A DNA stretch of 64,000 nt, taken from positions 1-64,000 of the forward strand of contig CACZHP010000024.1 of the NCBI GenBank assembly GCA_902780935.1, in the 5' to 3' direction. Position numbers and translations under genes: made by a program. Source of the stretch: an uncultured Bacteroidia bacterium (GTDB taxonomy: Bacteria > Bacteroidota > Bacteroidia > Bacteroidales > UBA932). The notes under the pieces are model-generated. The model saw only the letters and a list, made by a program, of their open reading frames with translations. It ran no database searches and was not told where the DNA came from. Positions 37,801 through 45,618 of this stretch are shown piece by piece. Each line of letters opens with the position of its first letter. Within the stretch, counting starts at the first letter, position 1.

Positions 37801-38169
37801 GAGATGGATGATCTCCGTACCAGTGTCCAAAACGCCGCTTACGAGCAGAAGGATCCTCTTGTGGTCTATAAACTCGAGAGCTACAATCTCTTCGCCTCCA
37901 TGCTGGAGGATCTTAACAAGGATGTGCTTTCGTTCCTCCTGAGGGCTTTCGTACCGCTCAGGGATGAGAATGAGGCTCGTCCGGCCCAGGCACCCAGGCG
38001 CAGGACCGACATGAGCCAGATGCAGACCCGCCGCAACGACCTCGTGACAAACGGCGAGCAGAAGGCCAACGCCCCTGTGCATGTGGAAAAGAGGGTCGGA
38101 AGGAATGATCCTTGCCCTTGCGGCTCCGGGAAAAAGTACAAGAACTGCCATGGCGCAGGTCTTGTATAG
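34864..38169 (+). CDS. secA: Preprotein translocase ATPase SecA
   Basis: An 1,101-residue motor that pushes unfolded proteins through SecYEG. Walker A is GEGKT near residues 203-207, and the DEAD-like [13 protein letters not shown] is near 306. The second helicase domain contains [15 protein letters not shown] and [15 protein letters not shown]. The C-terminal [14 protein letters not shown] binds zinc and SecB-type partners. It is about 200 residues longer than the E. coli protein, as usual in Bacteroidetes, with extra sequence around residues 40-100 and 330-480. Bactofilin follows 42 bp later. Confidence 0.98.
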   Translation: MGVSGILRKIFGSKSDRDMKLIRPVLDKVLAAYPAIDALSNDELRAKSEALRERLRECEAPFEKRIGEIKVKLGEDIPVSEKEQLATESDKLVKEEDEEIEKTLEEILPEAFAIMKSTARRFKENETIEVTATQFDKDLSIDHDFVTIEGDKAVYRNHWMAGGNEITWDMVHYDVQLIGGIVLNGRVKSNKDQMGCIAEMATGEGKTLVATLPVFLNALAGKGVHVVTVNDYLSKRDSEWMGPLYMFHGLSVDCIDKHEPNSDARKRAYNCDITFGTNNEFGFDYLRDNMAVNMNDLVQRKHHYAIVDEVDSVLIDDARTPLIISGPVAKAEDDEQYIEYRPYVESLYQKQRVLVNQVLNDAKKAIAAGKMDEGGMLLFRAYKGLPKYQPLIKFLSEQGMKALMQKAENFYLQDNESQMHIVTDELYFVISEQQHSVDMTDKGHDALANSVSDPDFFVLPDMGSKIADIKKDESMTPEQKQEAQDKLMEEYSLKSERVHAMIQLLKAYAMFQKDVDYVVIDNKVKIVDEQTGRIMEGRRWSDGLHQAVEAKENVKVEAATQTFATITLQNYFRMYHKLAGMTGTAETEAGEFWSIYKLDVVVIPTNRPVIRDDQDDLIYKTKKAKYQAVINKIQELTEKGRPVLVGTTDVETSELLSRMLRIRGIKHNVLNAKEHAREAEIVAQAGQKGNVTIATNMAGRGTDIKLAPEVKEAGGLAIIGTERHDSRRVDRQLRGRAGRQGDPGSSEFYISLEDKLMRLFGSERIAGVVDKLGMADDEALVNGMLSKSIENAQKKVEENNFGIRKRLLEYDDVMNYQREAVYARRRNALSGERIEIDVQNMMIDSSNLIAERAEGMSYQAFEEYVMGQMSIDLGFDEEFFAGAKPEDIADALCKHMQEVYDRRMNTLAEKVYPFIKQIFEKQGSMYQNIAIPISDGRKMLTLSVNLEKAYNTQGKEIAKALSRTIILYQIDEHWKQHLREMDDLRTSVQNAAYEQKDPLVVYKLESYNLFASMLEDLNKDVLSFLLRAFVPLRDENEARPAQAPRRRTDMSQMQTRRNDLVTNGEQKANAPVHVEKRVGRNDPCPCGSGKKYKNCHGAGLV

Positions 38170-38211
38170 AAAGTTTAAGTGAATATTAATAATTAAAAGA
38201 TAGAGAAAGAT

Positions 38212-38715
38212 ATGGCATCGAATTACGACAGGTCCGGCGACTCGGTTGGAGTCAATGACGTGAGCCGAATCTCCGCAGGCTCGACAATCAAGGGAGAGAT
38301 CACTTCTCCGAACGACATCAGGATAGACGGTAGTTTCGAGGGCAAGATAGTCTCGCAGGCCAAGGTTGTGGTCGGCGAGAAGGCCGTCATCAAAGGCGAT
38401 ATCGTCTGCTCAAGCTGCGACTTCTGGGGCAAGATAGAGGGCAACTTCTATGTGAAGGACACTCTCAGCCTTAAAGACACTTGCGTCGTCACCGGCGATC
38501 TCCACATCAGGAGGCTGCAGGTCGATCTGGACGCCACCTTCAACGGCAACTGCAAGATGATCACCGAGAGCGAGTTCAACCAGCTCACGACAGGGGAGCG
38601 CCCTTCCATGTACGATGTCCCCGAACCGGAGGTTGAGGATGACACTTTCAAAGTAGGTAACTCAACTCCGTCCCCGTTCTCGATCCCTGCCGGAAACGAG
38701 ATCCCCGAGGCTTAA
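38212..38715 (+). CDS. Bactofilin (polymer-forming cytoskeletal protein)
   Basis: A 167-residue protein with the bactofilin core: SAGSTIKGEITSPNDIRIDG, then repeated beta-helix turns (GKIVSQAKVVVGEKAVIKGD, GKIEGNFYVKDTLSLKDTC, VTGDLHIRRLQVDLDATFNG). Flexible ends flank it. Bactofilins polymerise without nucleotides and help cell shape or localise envelope enzymes. It probably shares the secA transcript. Confidence 0.92.
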   Translation: MASNYDRSGDSVGVNDVSRISAGSTIKGEITSPNDIRIDGSFEGKIVSQAKVVVGEKAVIKGDIVCSSCDFWGKIEGNFYVKDTLSLKDTCVVTGDLHIRRLQVDLDATFNGNCKMITESEFNQLTTGERPSMYDVPEPEVEDDTFKVGNSTPSPFSIPAGNEIPEA

Positions 38716-38726
38716 GTCCGGATTAT

Positions 38727-38849
38727 TCAGTTTACACCTCCGCCGAGGGCCTGGTACAAGGCTATCAAGGCGGAGGTTATTGATTGTTTGTCACTGATTA
38801 TTCCTAACTCAGCGTTCAGCTGGGACTTGGGCCGTCTCCTTTTGGTTTC
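38727..38849 (-). pseudogene. Remnant of a TolC-family outer-membrane efflux protein
   Basis: On the minus strand 40 codons end KQSITSALIALYQALGGGVN then stop. The LYxALGGGxx ending is the hallmark of NodT/OprM-type outer-membrane factors. The frame is closed upstream by TGA at 38850-38852, so only the C-terminus is left. No pump genes are beside it. It is a decayed gene, probably left from a rearrangement. Confidence 0.65.
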
Positions 38850-39197
38850 TCATCCTGGTCCAAAAGCAGCCTATCGGCGGCTATGTTAAGGGGAAATGTG
38901 GCGTATTAACAAAAATGTTATAATATAAAACATTTTTGTTTTATTTATTATTAGGAAGCCAATTTTGTTGGTAGGTGTTTCGGGATGTGTAGCACTGTAA
39001 GGCATCTGGACAAGCTTTACCCCGACTTTGGGGCTGATGTCAATAGACCCTCCAGTAATCTTTTTGCAAGTATCTGATTACTAATCGATTACACAGGACG
39101 TTCTGGAAGGCCGGCCGCTATTTCTCCGGGTCTTCCGTCTAATTTAATGGAAATGTCTGACTGCCAGTTTTAAAATGGATAATGCGATGATGTTTTA
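38850..39197. other. Non-coding stretch without a recognised gene
   Basis: No convincing coding frame, RNA or repeat was found here apart from the inverted repeat at 38908-38945. Short frames on both strands have stops and no family match. The sequence is uneven in composition (A+T-rich 38,900-38,960, then mixed), consistent with several small remnants. Confidence 0.5.
38908..38945. terminator. A/T-rich stem-loop, possible terminator
   Basis: A perfect 12-bp inverted repeat, AACAAAAATGTT (38908-38919) and AACATTTTTGTT (38929-38940), is followed by TTATTTATT. It could terminate transcription on the plus strand after secA-bactofilin. The stem is low in GC, so it is weak as a terminator. Confidence 0.4.
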
Positions 39198-39337
39198 CAA
39201 ACCAAGGGCAGGGTTAAATGCCTTGCATGGCGTTACATGGGCGATTCGGTTGCGTAGACCCCTGTTTCGAAGCGGGGGTTCGCGGGAGAATGTGGCTACC
39301 AGGGGACTGGATGACACTTTGCCCTGCCCTTGGTTTG
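39198..39337. repeat. 140-bp element with perfect 16-bp terminal inverted repeats
   Basis: CAAACCAAGGGCAGGG at 39198-39213 is repeated as the exact reverse complement at 39322-39337. The inside holds a smaller hairpin (ACCCCTGTTTCGAAGCGGGGGT) and no open frame of note. This is the build of a MITE-like element or a long RNA hairpin. It abuts a copy of the TCATTCTGAG repeat at its right end. Confidence 0.65.
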
Positions 39338-39338
39338 C

Positions 39339-39362
39339 AGATTCTTCGCTTCGCTCAGAATG
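39339..39362. repeat. Copy of the TCATTCTGAGCGAAGCGAAG repeat, minus orientation
   Basis: AGATTCTTCGCTTCGCTCAG followed by AATG is the reverse complement of the family core. It differs from other copies in that it is not next to a stop codon; it joins the 140-bp inverted-repeat element. Confidence 0.8.
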
Positions 39363-39423
39363 CAGATTATCCACATACTGTGGACTTGGTCGGTATAAAC
39401 GCTGCGGAAGTATTCCGCAAGCA

Positions 39424-39452
39424 AAAAATCCAGCCACTATGGCTGGATTTTT
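39424..39452 (-). terminator. Terminator of the rplS-tRNA unit
   Basis: A perfect 13-bp stem AAAAATCCAGCCA / TGGCTGGATTTTT with a 3-nt loop, ending in T6 on the minus strand. It lies 5 bp after the end of tRNA-Gly, in the right place to end the rplS-tRNA-tRNA transcript. Confidence 0.85.
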
Positions 39453-39457
39453 CTGCG

Positions 39458-39530
39458 AGCGGAATACGAGATTCGAACTCGCGACCCTCAGCTTGGGAAG
39501 CTGATGCTCTACCAACTGAGCTAATTCCGC
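39458..39530 (-). tRNA. tRNA-Gly (anticodon CCC)
   Basis: On the minus strand the acceptor GCGGAAT pairs with ATTCCGC. The D stem is GCTC/GAGC, the anticodon stem TCAGC/GCTGA with loop TTCCCAA, and the T arm GCGAG-TTCGAAT-CTCGT. The length is 73 nt with discriminator T; CCA is not encoded. It follows tRNA-Arg by 7 nt. Confidence 0.92.
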
Positions 39531-39537
39531 AAAGTAG

Positions 39538-39611
39538 TGATCCCCACAGGATTCAAACCTGTAACCTTCTGATCCGTAGTCAGATGCTCTATTCAGTTGA
39601 GCTAGGGGACC
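39538..39611 (-). tRNA. tRNA-Arg (anticodon ACG)
   Basis: The acceptor GGTCCCC pairs with GGGGATC (one G-U). The D stem is GCTC/GAGC, the anticodon stem TCTGA/TCAGA with loop CTACGGA, and the T arm ACAGG-TTTGAAT-CCTGT. Discriminator A, 74 nt, CCA not encoded. A34 would be edited to inosine. Its 5' end is 7 nt after the rplS stop. Confidence 0.92.
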
Positions 39612-39618
39612 AATCTTT

Positions 39619-40005
39619 CTATTCGGCCTCGGCCTCTTTCTTTACGGCGTTGAACTTGCGCTCCTTGATCCTGGCCTTCTTACCAGACAGGTTGCGGAGG
39701 TAGAAGATTCTAGCCCTGCGGACCTTACCGACCTTGTTCAGCTCGATGCTCTCGATGAACGGTGACTGGAAGGGGAAAATCCTCTCAACACCGATGCCAC
39801 CGGAAACCTTGCGGACAGTGAAAGTCCTGGTGGTGGGGGTAGCGCCCCTCTCCTGGATGACAACGCCCCTGAAGTTCTGGAGCCTTTCTTTGTCTCCTTC
39901 CTTGATCCTATAGGTGACGGTGATGGTGTCACCGGCCTTGAACTTAGGATAGGTAGCAACTTTCTCGTTAGCGAAAGATTGCTCAACAATTTTCATTAAA
40001 TCCAT
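39619..40005 (-). CDS. rplS: 50S ribosomal protein L19
   Basis: A 128-residue protein at the 30S-50S interface. Typical parts are [40 protein letters not shown] and [20 protein letters not shown]. Met 4 (MKIVEQ) is another possible start. The tail KEAEAE is a small extension. It has its own promoter at 40081-40110 and is followed directly by two tRNA genes; in many bacteria rplS is instead with rpsP, rimM and trmD. Confidence 0.97.
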   Translation of the reverse strand: MDLMKIVEQSFANEKVATYPKFKAGDTITVTYRIKEGDKERLQNFRGVVIQERGATPTTRTFTVRKVSGGIGVERIFPFQSPFIESIELNKVGKVRRARIFYLRNLSGKKARIKERKFNAVKKEAEAE

Positions 40006-40080
40006 CTCTCAATACTTTTATCGCAACATTACGCACATCTGATAACGACCCGCAAGAGGTTGCCTTTAAATTTCGGACTG

Positions 40081-40110
40081 CAAAAATACGATTATTTTCT
40101 CAATCGCAAA
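40081..40110 (-). promoter_or_regulatory. Promoter of the rplS-tRNA unit
   Basis: On the minus strand TATTTTTG (40081-40088) is a perfect -7 element and TTTG (40107-40110) a -33 element, 18 bp apart. The leader to rplS is about 70 nt. It starts after the dnaJ stop at 40130, so the two units are separate. Confidence 0.75.
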
Positions 40111-40129
40111 ACTTTTTCACCAATATTCT

Positions 40130-41320
40130 TTAAAAAATATCCTTTATCTTGTCAAACACGGCCTTGTCCTCCCTGGAGGGATCCGGAGTGAATGACCTGC
40201 TGGCCCTCATGCCCTGCAGGGCGGCCTGCTCATCTCTCGAGAGTTTCTTGGGGATCCACACCAGGATCTTGACATACATGTCACCGGTGCCGCTCCCGTA
40301 GCCGCTGACGGCCGGGAGACCTTTGCCCCTCAGCCTGACAACCGCGCCGGACTGGGTGCCGGGATCGATTTTGACCTTATATGTCCCGTCAAGGCAGGGG
40401 ACGGCTATCTCGGTGCCAAGGATGGCGTCAGTGACCGAGATCATCGTGGAGTAGAACAGGTTGTTGCCATCCCTCTTGAGGTTGGAGTGGGCGACTTCCT
40501 CGATTATCACGAGGAGATCTCCGTTGACTCCGTTGTGGGGAGCCGCATGACCCTCGCCGCGAATTGTGAGCTGCATCCCGTCTTCGACACCGGCCGGAAT
40601 CTTGACCTTAACGGTCTCTTTCCTGCGCACCAAGCCGGTCCCGCCGCAGGTACGGCAGGGGTTGGTGACGATTTTCCCCTCACCACCGCACTGGGGGCAA
40701 GTGGAATATGTCATAGTCCTCCCGAACAGGGTGCTGGTCACGTGCTGGACCTGTCCGGTGCCCTTGCATGAAGGGCAGGTCTTTATGTCGGACTGGTTCT
40801 TGGTGCCGCGTCCGCCGCAGTCGGGGCAAGGGCGGTTGCGTTCGATAGTGATCTCTTTCTCTACACCCGTGGCTATCTCCTCGAGTGTCAGACGGACCCT
40901 CGTGCGGATGTCCCGGCCTTTATAGACACGGGTCTGTGTGCGGCCCGAACTTGACCCGCCGAAACCGCTGAACCCTCCGAAACCACCTCCGAAACCGCCG
41001 AAGCCGCCTCCGAAGAGGTCTCTCAAGATGTCCTCAAGGTTACCGAAGCCACCGCTGAAGTCTGGCCCTGCCTGGCCATCGACTCCGGCGAAGCCGAACT
41101 GGTCGTACCTGGCCTTCTTGTCCGGGTCACTGAGCACTGAATATGCCTCCGAGGCCTCCTTGAATTTCTCCTCGGCGGTCTTTTTCTCAGCGTCGGTGCC
41201 TTCAACCCAACGGTCAGGATGCCATTTCATGGCAGCCTTCCTGTAGGCCAGCTTTATCTCGTCGGCAGTGGCGTTCTTGCCGATTCCGAGTACCTCGTAG
41301 TAATCTCTCTTCTCTGCCAT
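40130..41320 (-). CDS. dnaJ: Chaperone DnaJ
   Basis: A 396-residue Hsp40 that feeds unfolded protein to DnaK. The J domain has the HPD tripeptide (MKWHPDRW), then a Gly/Phe-rich linker (GGFGGFGGGFGGFSGFGGSS), and four zinc motifs CPDCGGRG, CPSCKGTG, CPQCGGEG and CRTCGGTG. The C-terminal substrate domains follow. It is 14 bp after grpE. No dnaK in the window. Confidence 0.97.
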   Translation of the reverse strand: MAEKRDYYEVLGIGKNATADEIKLAYRKAAMKWHPDRWVEGTDAEKKTAEEKFKEASEAYSVLSDPDKKARYDQFGFAGVDGQAGPDFSGGFGNLEDILRDLFGGGFGGFGGGFGGFSGFGGSSSGRTQTRVYKGRDIRTRVRLTLEEIATGVEKEITIERNRPCPDCGGRGTKNQSDIKTCPSCKGTGQVQHVTSTLFGRTMTYSTCPQCGGEGKIVTNPCRTCGGTGLVRRKETVKVKIPAGVEDGMQLTIRGEGHAAPHNGVNGDLLVIIEEVAHSNLKRDGNNLFYSTMISVTDAILGTEIAVPCLDGTYKVKIDPGTQSGAVVRLRGKGLPAVSGYGSGTGDMYVKILVWIPKKLSRDEQAALQGMRASRSFTPDPSREDKAVFDKIKDIF

Positions 41321-41334
41321 ATTCTTCCAATCTC

Positions 41335-41898
41335 CTATATTCCGACCACGACCTTGGCGTAGCGGATGACTTTCCCTGAAAGGGTGTATCCTGTCTGGAC
41401 CACGTCGAAGACCAGGCCTTTCTTATCCTCCTCGGGAACAGGAATCTGGGCCACAGCCTCATGGAAGTCCGTGTCGAACTTCTCGTCCTTAGCCTTTATA
41501 ACCTCCAGCCCCTTGGTCTTCAGGAATGACATGAGTTTGTTGTAGATCAGCTCCGTACCCTCTACGGCGACTTTGTCGTCGGCGTCCGAGAGCATCTTCA
41601 GTGCCCTCTCGCAGTCGTCCAGGACCGGAAGAAGGCCTTTGATGATGTCAGCCGAGGCTGTGCCAATAAGCTCCAGCTTGGCCTCAGCCGCATGCCGGCG
41701 GAAGTTCTCGAAGTCTGCCATCAGGCGGATGTAATCGTCTTTCTCCTTGGCGACACTGGCCTTCAGATCTTCGTTCTCTTTCTTCAGTTTCGCCAGAACA
41801 TCCTCTTCCTGAGGGACTTCCTTCTTGACTTCCTTTTCTACTTTCTTTTCGGTTTTCTCTTCCTTTATTTCTGAGTTTTTCTTCTTGCTCATATCCAT
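41335..41898 (-). CDS. grpE: Nucleotide exchange factor GrpE
   Basis: A 187-residue partner of DnaK that speeds ADP release. A charged N-terminus (KKEVPQEEDVLAKLKKENED) leads into the long coiled coil, and the C-terminal beta domain has VEGTELIYNKLMSFLKTKGL and VVQTGYTLSGKVIRYAKVVV. The start is either Met 1 or Met 3. A -7 box TATCTTTG lies at 41916-41923 on the minus strand. Confidence 0.95.
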   Translation of the reverse strand: MDMSKKKNSEIKEEKTEKKVEKEVKKEVPQEEDVLAKLKKENEDLKASVAKEKDDYIRLMADFENFRRHAAEAKLELIGTASADIIKGLLPVLDDCERALKMLSDADDKVAVEGTELIYNKLMSFLKTKGLEVIKAKDEKFDTDFHEAVAQIPVPEEDKKGLVFDVVQTGYTLSGKVIRYAKVVVGI

Positions 41899-41915
41899 TA
41901 TCCTTAAAACGACTG

Positions 41916-41923
41916 CAAAGATA
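41916..41923 (-). promoter_or_regulatory. Candidate -7 box for grpE-dnaJ
   Basis: CAAAGATA on the plus strand reads TATCTTTG on the minus strand, matching TAnnTTTG, 18 bp before the grpE start. No clear -33 element at the right spacing and no CIRCE element were seen. Confidence 0.4.
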
Positions 41924-41980
41924 TCAAATAATCTGCCAACGCCGAAGCGCTGACAGATTGGCAGAAGATTCTTACGGGAT

Positions 41981-43363
41981 CTAATCCTTCTTGGAGAGGT
42001 ACTGCTCGGCCCTGTAGGTCAGTCCCATCAGGAGGATGGAGATGACGCAGGCGGCGATGAACATGATGAAAACCGTGTCGAGACCGCCGCTTTTCATCAC
42101 GAAGCCCACCAGGATATTGGCAAGTACAGCGGTTCCCAGCACATATCCCAGGAAGCCGGTCAGCCCGGCCGCTGTACCAGCGGCGTTCTTCGGAGCCAGA
42201 TCGAGGGCCTGGACCCCGATCAGCATGACCGGGCCATAGATGAAGAAACCGATAGCTATCAGGCAGGCGATGATGACAGTCAGGTTGTCGAGATTCTGCC
42301 AGTAGATGAATATAGCCACTCCCACAAGGGCCATGAACAGCATCGTGGGCAGGGCCCTGCGTCCGCCGAAGACCTTGTCGCTGAGCCAGCCGCAGAACAG
42401 TGTGCCGGGAATGGCGGCGAACTCGTAGGCGAAGTACGCCCAGCCGGTGCTGGTGATGTCTATTCCCTTGTCTGTCAATATTTTGGGAGCCCAGTCCAGG
42501 CAGCCGTAACGGACCATGTATACGAAGGCGTTGGCGAAAGCTATGTACCAGAGAAGTTTGTTGGAAAGGACCGTCCGGAATATTTCTTTCACGGAGATCA
42601 CCTCCTCGCTCTTCTCTGAATAGTGCTTGGCCGCATGCCCGGACCATTTCTCTATCGATGGCAGTCCGAGGGACTGAGGCGTGTCGCGGATGAGGCAATA
42701 GGCTATGATGGCAATCAGGATCGCAACCGCCGCCGGGAACGCGAAGGAGCCGATCAGGAAGTAGTGGTCGTAATGGGCCCCGTAGAACCAGGATCCGAAC
42801 CAGACGGCCCCGTAGGTGGCCATCGGCCCCACCAGGGCCCCGCCCACGTTATGGGCGCAGTTCCAGACAGACATCCAGGTGCCCCTCTCCTTGATCGAGA
42901 ACCAGTGAGTCATCACCCTTCCGCAAGGCGGCCAGCCCATCCCGTTGAACCATCCCACGAGGAAGTTCAACACGGACATGAGGGCGATTGCCCAGCCTTT
43001 ACGCTCAACTCCGAGCCATTGAACAGGGACGATCATGAAAGCCATGGATAGCGCGGCCATGACCAGTCCCAGGGGCAGGAATTTCCTTGCGTCGCTACGG
43101 TCGGAGATGCTCGCCATCAGGAACTTGGAGAAACCATAGGCGATGGCGTTCATGGAGAGCACCACTGCCAGCTCACCGGTGGTGAACCCGAGAGCCTCAA
43201 GTCCTGGGATGGCCATCGAGAAATTCTTCCGGACGATGTAGAATCCTGCGTAGCCTATGAATATGCCCAAAAAGACCTGCAAGCGCTTTTTCTTGTAGAT
43301 CGAATCGACCTCGGGGCCGGTCATTATCTCCTTGTGTGGAGGGGGTGCAAGAAAGGATCTCAT
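41981..43363 (-). CDS. GlpT/UhpT-type organophosphate:phosphate antiporter
   Basis: About 460 residues from MRSFLAPPPHKEIMTGPEVD; an upstream ATG six codons earlier is less likely. It has twelve helices of the OPA family of MFS: RLQVFLGIFIGYAGFYIVRKN-type first helix, GFSKFLMASISDRSDARKFL loop, and NGMGWPPCGRVMTHWFSIKE, the OPA signature. It takes up glycerol-3-phosphate or a hexose phosphate in exchange for phosphate. The substrate cannot be settled from sequence. Confidence 0.9.
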   Translation of the reverse strand: MRSFLAPPPHKEIMTGPEVDSIYKKKRLQVFLGIFIGYAGFYIVRKNFSMAIPGLEALGFTTGELAVVLSMNAIAYGFSKFLMASISDRSDARKFLPLGLVMAALSMAFMIVPVQWLGVERKGWAIALMSVLNFLVGWFNGMGWPPCGRVMTHWFSIKERGTWMSVWNCAHNVGGALVGPMATYGAVWFGSWFYGAHYDHYFLIGSFAFPAAVAILIAIIAYCLIRDTPQSLGLPSIEKWSGHAAKHYSEKSEEVISVKEIFRTVLSNKLLWYIAFANAFVYMVRYGCLDWAPKILTDKGIDITSTGWAYFAYEFAAIPGTLFCGWLSDKVFGGRRALPTMLFMALVGVAIFIYWQNLDNLTVIIACLIAIGFFIYGPVMLIGVQALDLAPKNAAGTAAGLTGFLGYVLGTAVLANILVGFVMKSGGLDTVFIMFIAACVISILLMGLTYRAEQYLSKKD

Positions 43364-43397
43364 ATACGCGAATATAATCATTCCGCATGATTTTTAC

Positions 43398-43405
43398 TAT
43401 ATTTA
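43398..43405 (+). promoter_or_regulatory. Candidate -7 box for the YkvA-like gene
   Basis: TATATTTA is one base off TAnnTTTG and lies 8 bp before the ATG at 43414, which favours that start over the one at 43387. No clear -33 element. Confidence 0.4.
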
Positions 43406-43413
43406 CGGTCGCT

Positions 43414-43785
43414 ATGCAAGTATTGGACAACTACGACAAGTACCGGAAGTACTTCACCGACGACCAGTTCTGGGGAAAACTCAAGAAGCTCGCCCGGAAG
43501 GCAGGGATAAAAATCGTGTACGCGGCCCTGCTGCTGTACTACGTCCTTCGCAACCCGGCGACCCCACGCTCTGACCGGACTAAGATCCTCGGAGCCCTGG
43601 GCTACCTTATCCTCCCGGCTGACCTCATCCCTGACTTCCTTCCTGCCGTGGGTTATACCGACGACCTCGCGGCGCTGATGTGGGCCTTGTATTCCGTGGC
43701 CAGGAACGTCACGCCAGAGGTGAAGATCATGGCCAGGCAGAAACTCGGGGAGTGGTTCGAGGATTATGACAACACTGATCTGTAG
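43414..43785 (+). CDS. YkvA-family (DUF1232) membrane protein
   Basis: About 123 residues. The DUF1232 core is KIVYAALLLYYVLRNPATPR followed by LGALGYLILPADLIPDFLPA and VGYTDDLAALMWA. The LIPADLIPD-like motif is typical. One or two membrane segments are likely. Function unknown. The ABC-F gene follows after 3 bp. Confidence 0.88.
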   Translation: MQVLDNYDKYRKYFTDDQFWGKLKKLARKAGIKIVYAALLLYYVLRNPATPRSDRTKILGALGYLILPADLIPDFLPAVGYTDDLAALMWALYSVARNVTPEVKIMARQKLGEWFEDYDNTDL

Positions 43786-43788
43786 CTG

Positions 43789-45618
43789 ATGCCCAGTTAT
43801 CTTCAAATAGAGAACATCTCAAAATCCTACGGCCCGAAGATCCTCTTCGAGCATATAGGTTTCAATGTCAACGAAGGGGACAAGATTGCCCTGATCGCCC
43901 CGAACGGCACCGGCAAGACGAGCCTCCTGAGGATCCTTGCCGGGAAGGACAGCTCAGACTCGGGAGGCCGCGTCCTGTTCCTAAAGGACATCCGGATCGC
44001 CTTCCTGGAGCAGGAATATGATTTCGACCCCGACGCCACGGTGTGGGACCAGATCATTTCCGACAGCTCCAAGTGGATGGAACATCTTGATCCTGAGCAT
44101 GTGGCGGATTATGAGCAGCGTGTCAGGCAACTGCTCTCATCCTTCGGTCTGGTGGATCCCGGAAGGAGGATGGGGGATCTGTCCGGGGGAGAGGTCAAGC
44201 GGGTTGCCATCATCGTGATGCTCGCCTGCGAGGCGGATTTCTACATCATGGACGAGCCGACCAACCATCTTGACATCGACGCCATTGAGTTCCTGGAGAA
44301 CTACCTCTCCCATGCCCGTTGTACGCTCCTGATGGTCACTCATGACCGCTATTTCCTTGACAGTGTGGCGAATATCGTCATGGAACTGGACAGGGGGCAG
44401 GTCTTCATCTACAAAGGCGACTACGAGAACTATCTTGAGAAACGTCAGGAGCGGATAGACAACTACAATGCGGAGACCGACAAGATCCGGAATATCCTCC
44501 GGCGCGAGCTGGAGTGGATGCATGCCAGCCCGTGTGCCCGCACAGGCAAGGCGAAGTCCCGCAAGAACGCTTTCTATGAGCTCCAGGACAGGGCCTCCCA
44601 GGTTTACAGGACGAATAAGCTCAACCTCGACGAGATTGGACAGGCGACCAGGCTCGGCACAAAGATCATCAATTGCCGGGACCTGGGAATATCCCTTGAG
44701 GGGAAGACCCTTTTCAAGGGTTTCACCTACAATTTCCAGCGTTACGAGAGGGTGGGGATAGTCGGCGGCAACGGAGCCGGCAAGACGACCTTCATCAACC
44801 TTCTGACCGGCAATTTGGGAGCAGGATCTCCTTTCGAGATCTACGGAAGCATCTCCCGGGGCGAGTCCCTGAATATAGGTTACTATCGTCAAGACGGAAT
44901 GTCGTTTGATGAGGAACAGACTGTGTTGGAGACGGTTAATGACACTCATCTGCTGGGACGCTTCATGTTTCCGCACGACATGCTCAACAACAAGATCCGC
45001 AAACTCTCAGGTGGTGAGAAGAGGCGCCTTTACCTTCTCACCATCCTGATGCGCCAGCCGAACCTGCTGGTGATGGACGAGCCGACCAACGACCTGGACA
45101 TAGTGACCCTGAATGTCCTGGAGGAATATCTCCGGGAATACAAAGGTACCTTGATCATAGTGTCTCATGACCGTCATTTCCTCGACAGGCTGGTCGAGCA
45201 TATCCTCGTTTTCCAGCCCGACGGGACAATCAAGGACTTCGTCGGCAGTTATAGCCAGTATCGAGAGTCCGAGCGTTCCGCAAGGAAGGCTAAAGTGGCC
45301 GACGGGGGTGCCACCGGGGCTCCCTGCGCTTCGCGCCCTATCCGGGTAAATGTCCGCCCCGATGACACCTCCGTCGGCTCTCAAAGCCCGGCTAATGGCG
45401 AAGGCAAACCACGTAAGCTGACCTACAAGGAGCAAAGGGAACTGGAGACCTTGGAGAAGGAGATAGAAGCATTGACCGCCGAGAAGGCGGATCTTGAGTC
45501 TAAGCTCCAGGGCGGGCTGACGGATGTCGCCGAACTGCAGAAGGTAAGTGCCCGTTTCTCTGAAGTATCAGAGAAACTTGATGTACTGGAAACCAGGTGG
45601 TTGGAACTTTCTATTTAA
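43789..45618 (+). CDS. ABC-F family ATPase (Uup/EttA-like)
   Basis: A 609-residue protein with two ABC domains and no membrane part. Walker A motifs are APNGTGKTSLL and GGNGAGKTTFI, signatures LSGGEVKRVA and LSGGEKRRLYL, Walker B MDEPTNHLD and MDEPTNDLD. ABC-F proteins act on the ribosome. Between the second ATPase and the C-terminal coiled coil (TYKEQRELETLEKEIEALTA) lies a 40-residue linker with an odd composition (GATGAPCASRPIRVNVRPDD). The stop overlaps the trkA stop by 8 bp on the other strand. Confidence 0.94.
   Translation: MPSYLQIENISKSYGPKILFEHIGFNVNEGDKIALIAPNGTGKTSLLRILAGKDSSDSGGRVLFLKDIRIAFLEQEYDFDPDATVWDQIISDSSKWMEHLDPEHVADYEQRVRQLLSSFGLVDPGRRMGDLSGGEVKRVAIIVMLACEADFYIMDEPTNHLDIDAIEFLENYLSHARCTLLMVTHDRYFLDSVANIVMELDRGQVFIYKGDYENYLEKRQERIDNYNAETDKIRNILRRELEWMHASPCARTGKAKSRKNAFYELQDRASQVYRTNKLNLDEIGQATRLGTKIINCRDLGISLEGKTLFKGFTYNFQRYERVGIVGGNGAGKTTFINLLTGNLGAGSPFEIYGSISRGESLNIGYYRQDGMSFDEEQTVLETVNDTHLLGRFMFPHDMLNNKIRKLSGGEKRRLYLLTILMRQPNLLVMDEPTNDLDIVTLNVLEEYLREYKGTLIIVSHDRHFLDRLVEHILVFQPDGTIKDFVGSYSQYRESERSARKAKVADGGATGAPCASRPIRVNVRPDDTSVGSQSPANGEGKPRKLTYKEQRELETLEKEIEALTAEKADLESKLQGGLTDVAELQKVSARFSEVSEKLDVLETRWLELSI

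Noticed and set aside
39175..39703. Small open frames on both strands across the tRNA region
   Set aside because: They run through two clear tRNA genes and the end of rplS, so they are not genes.
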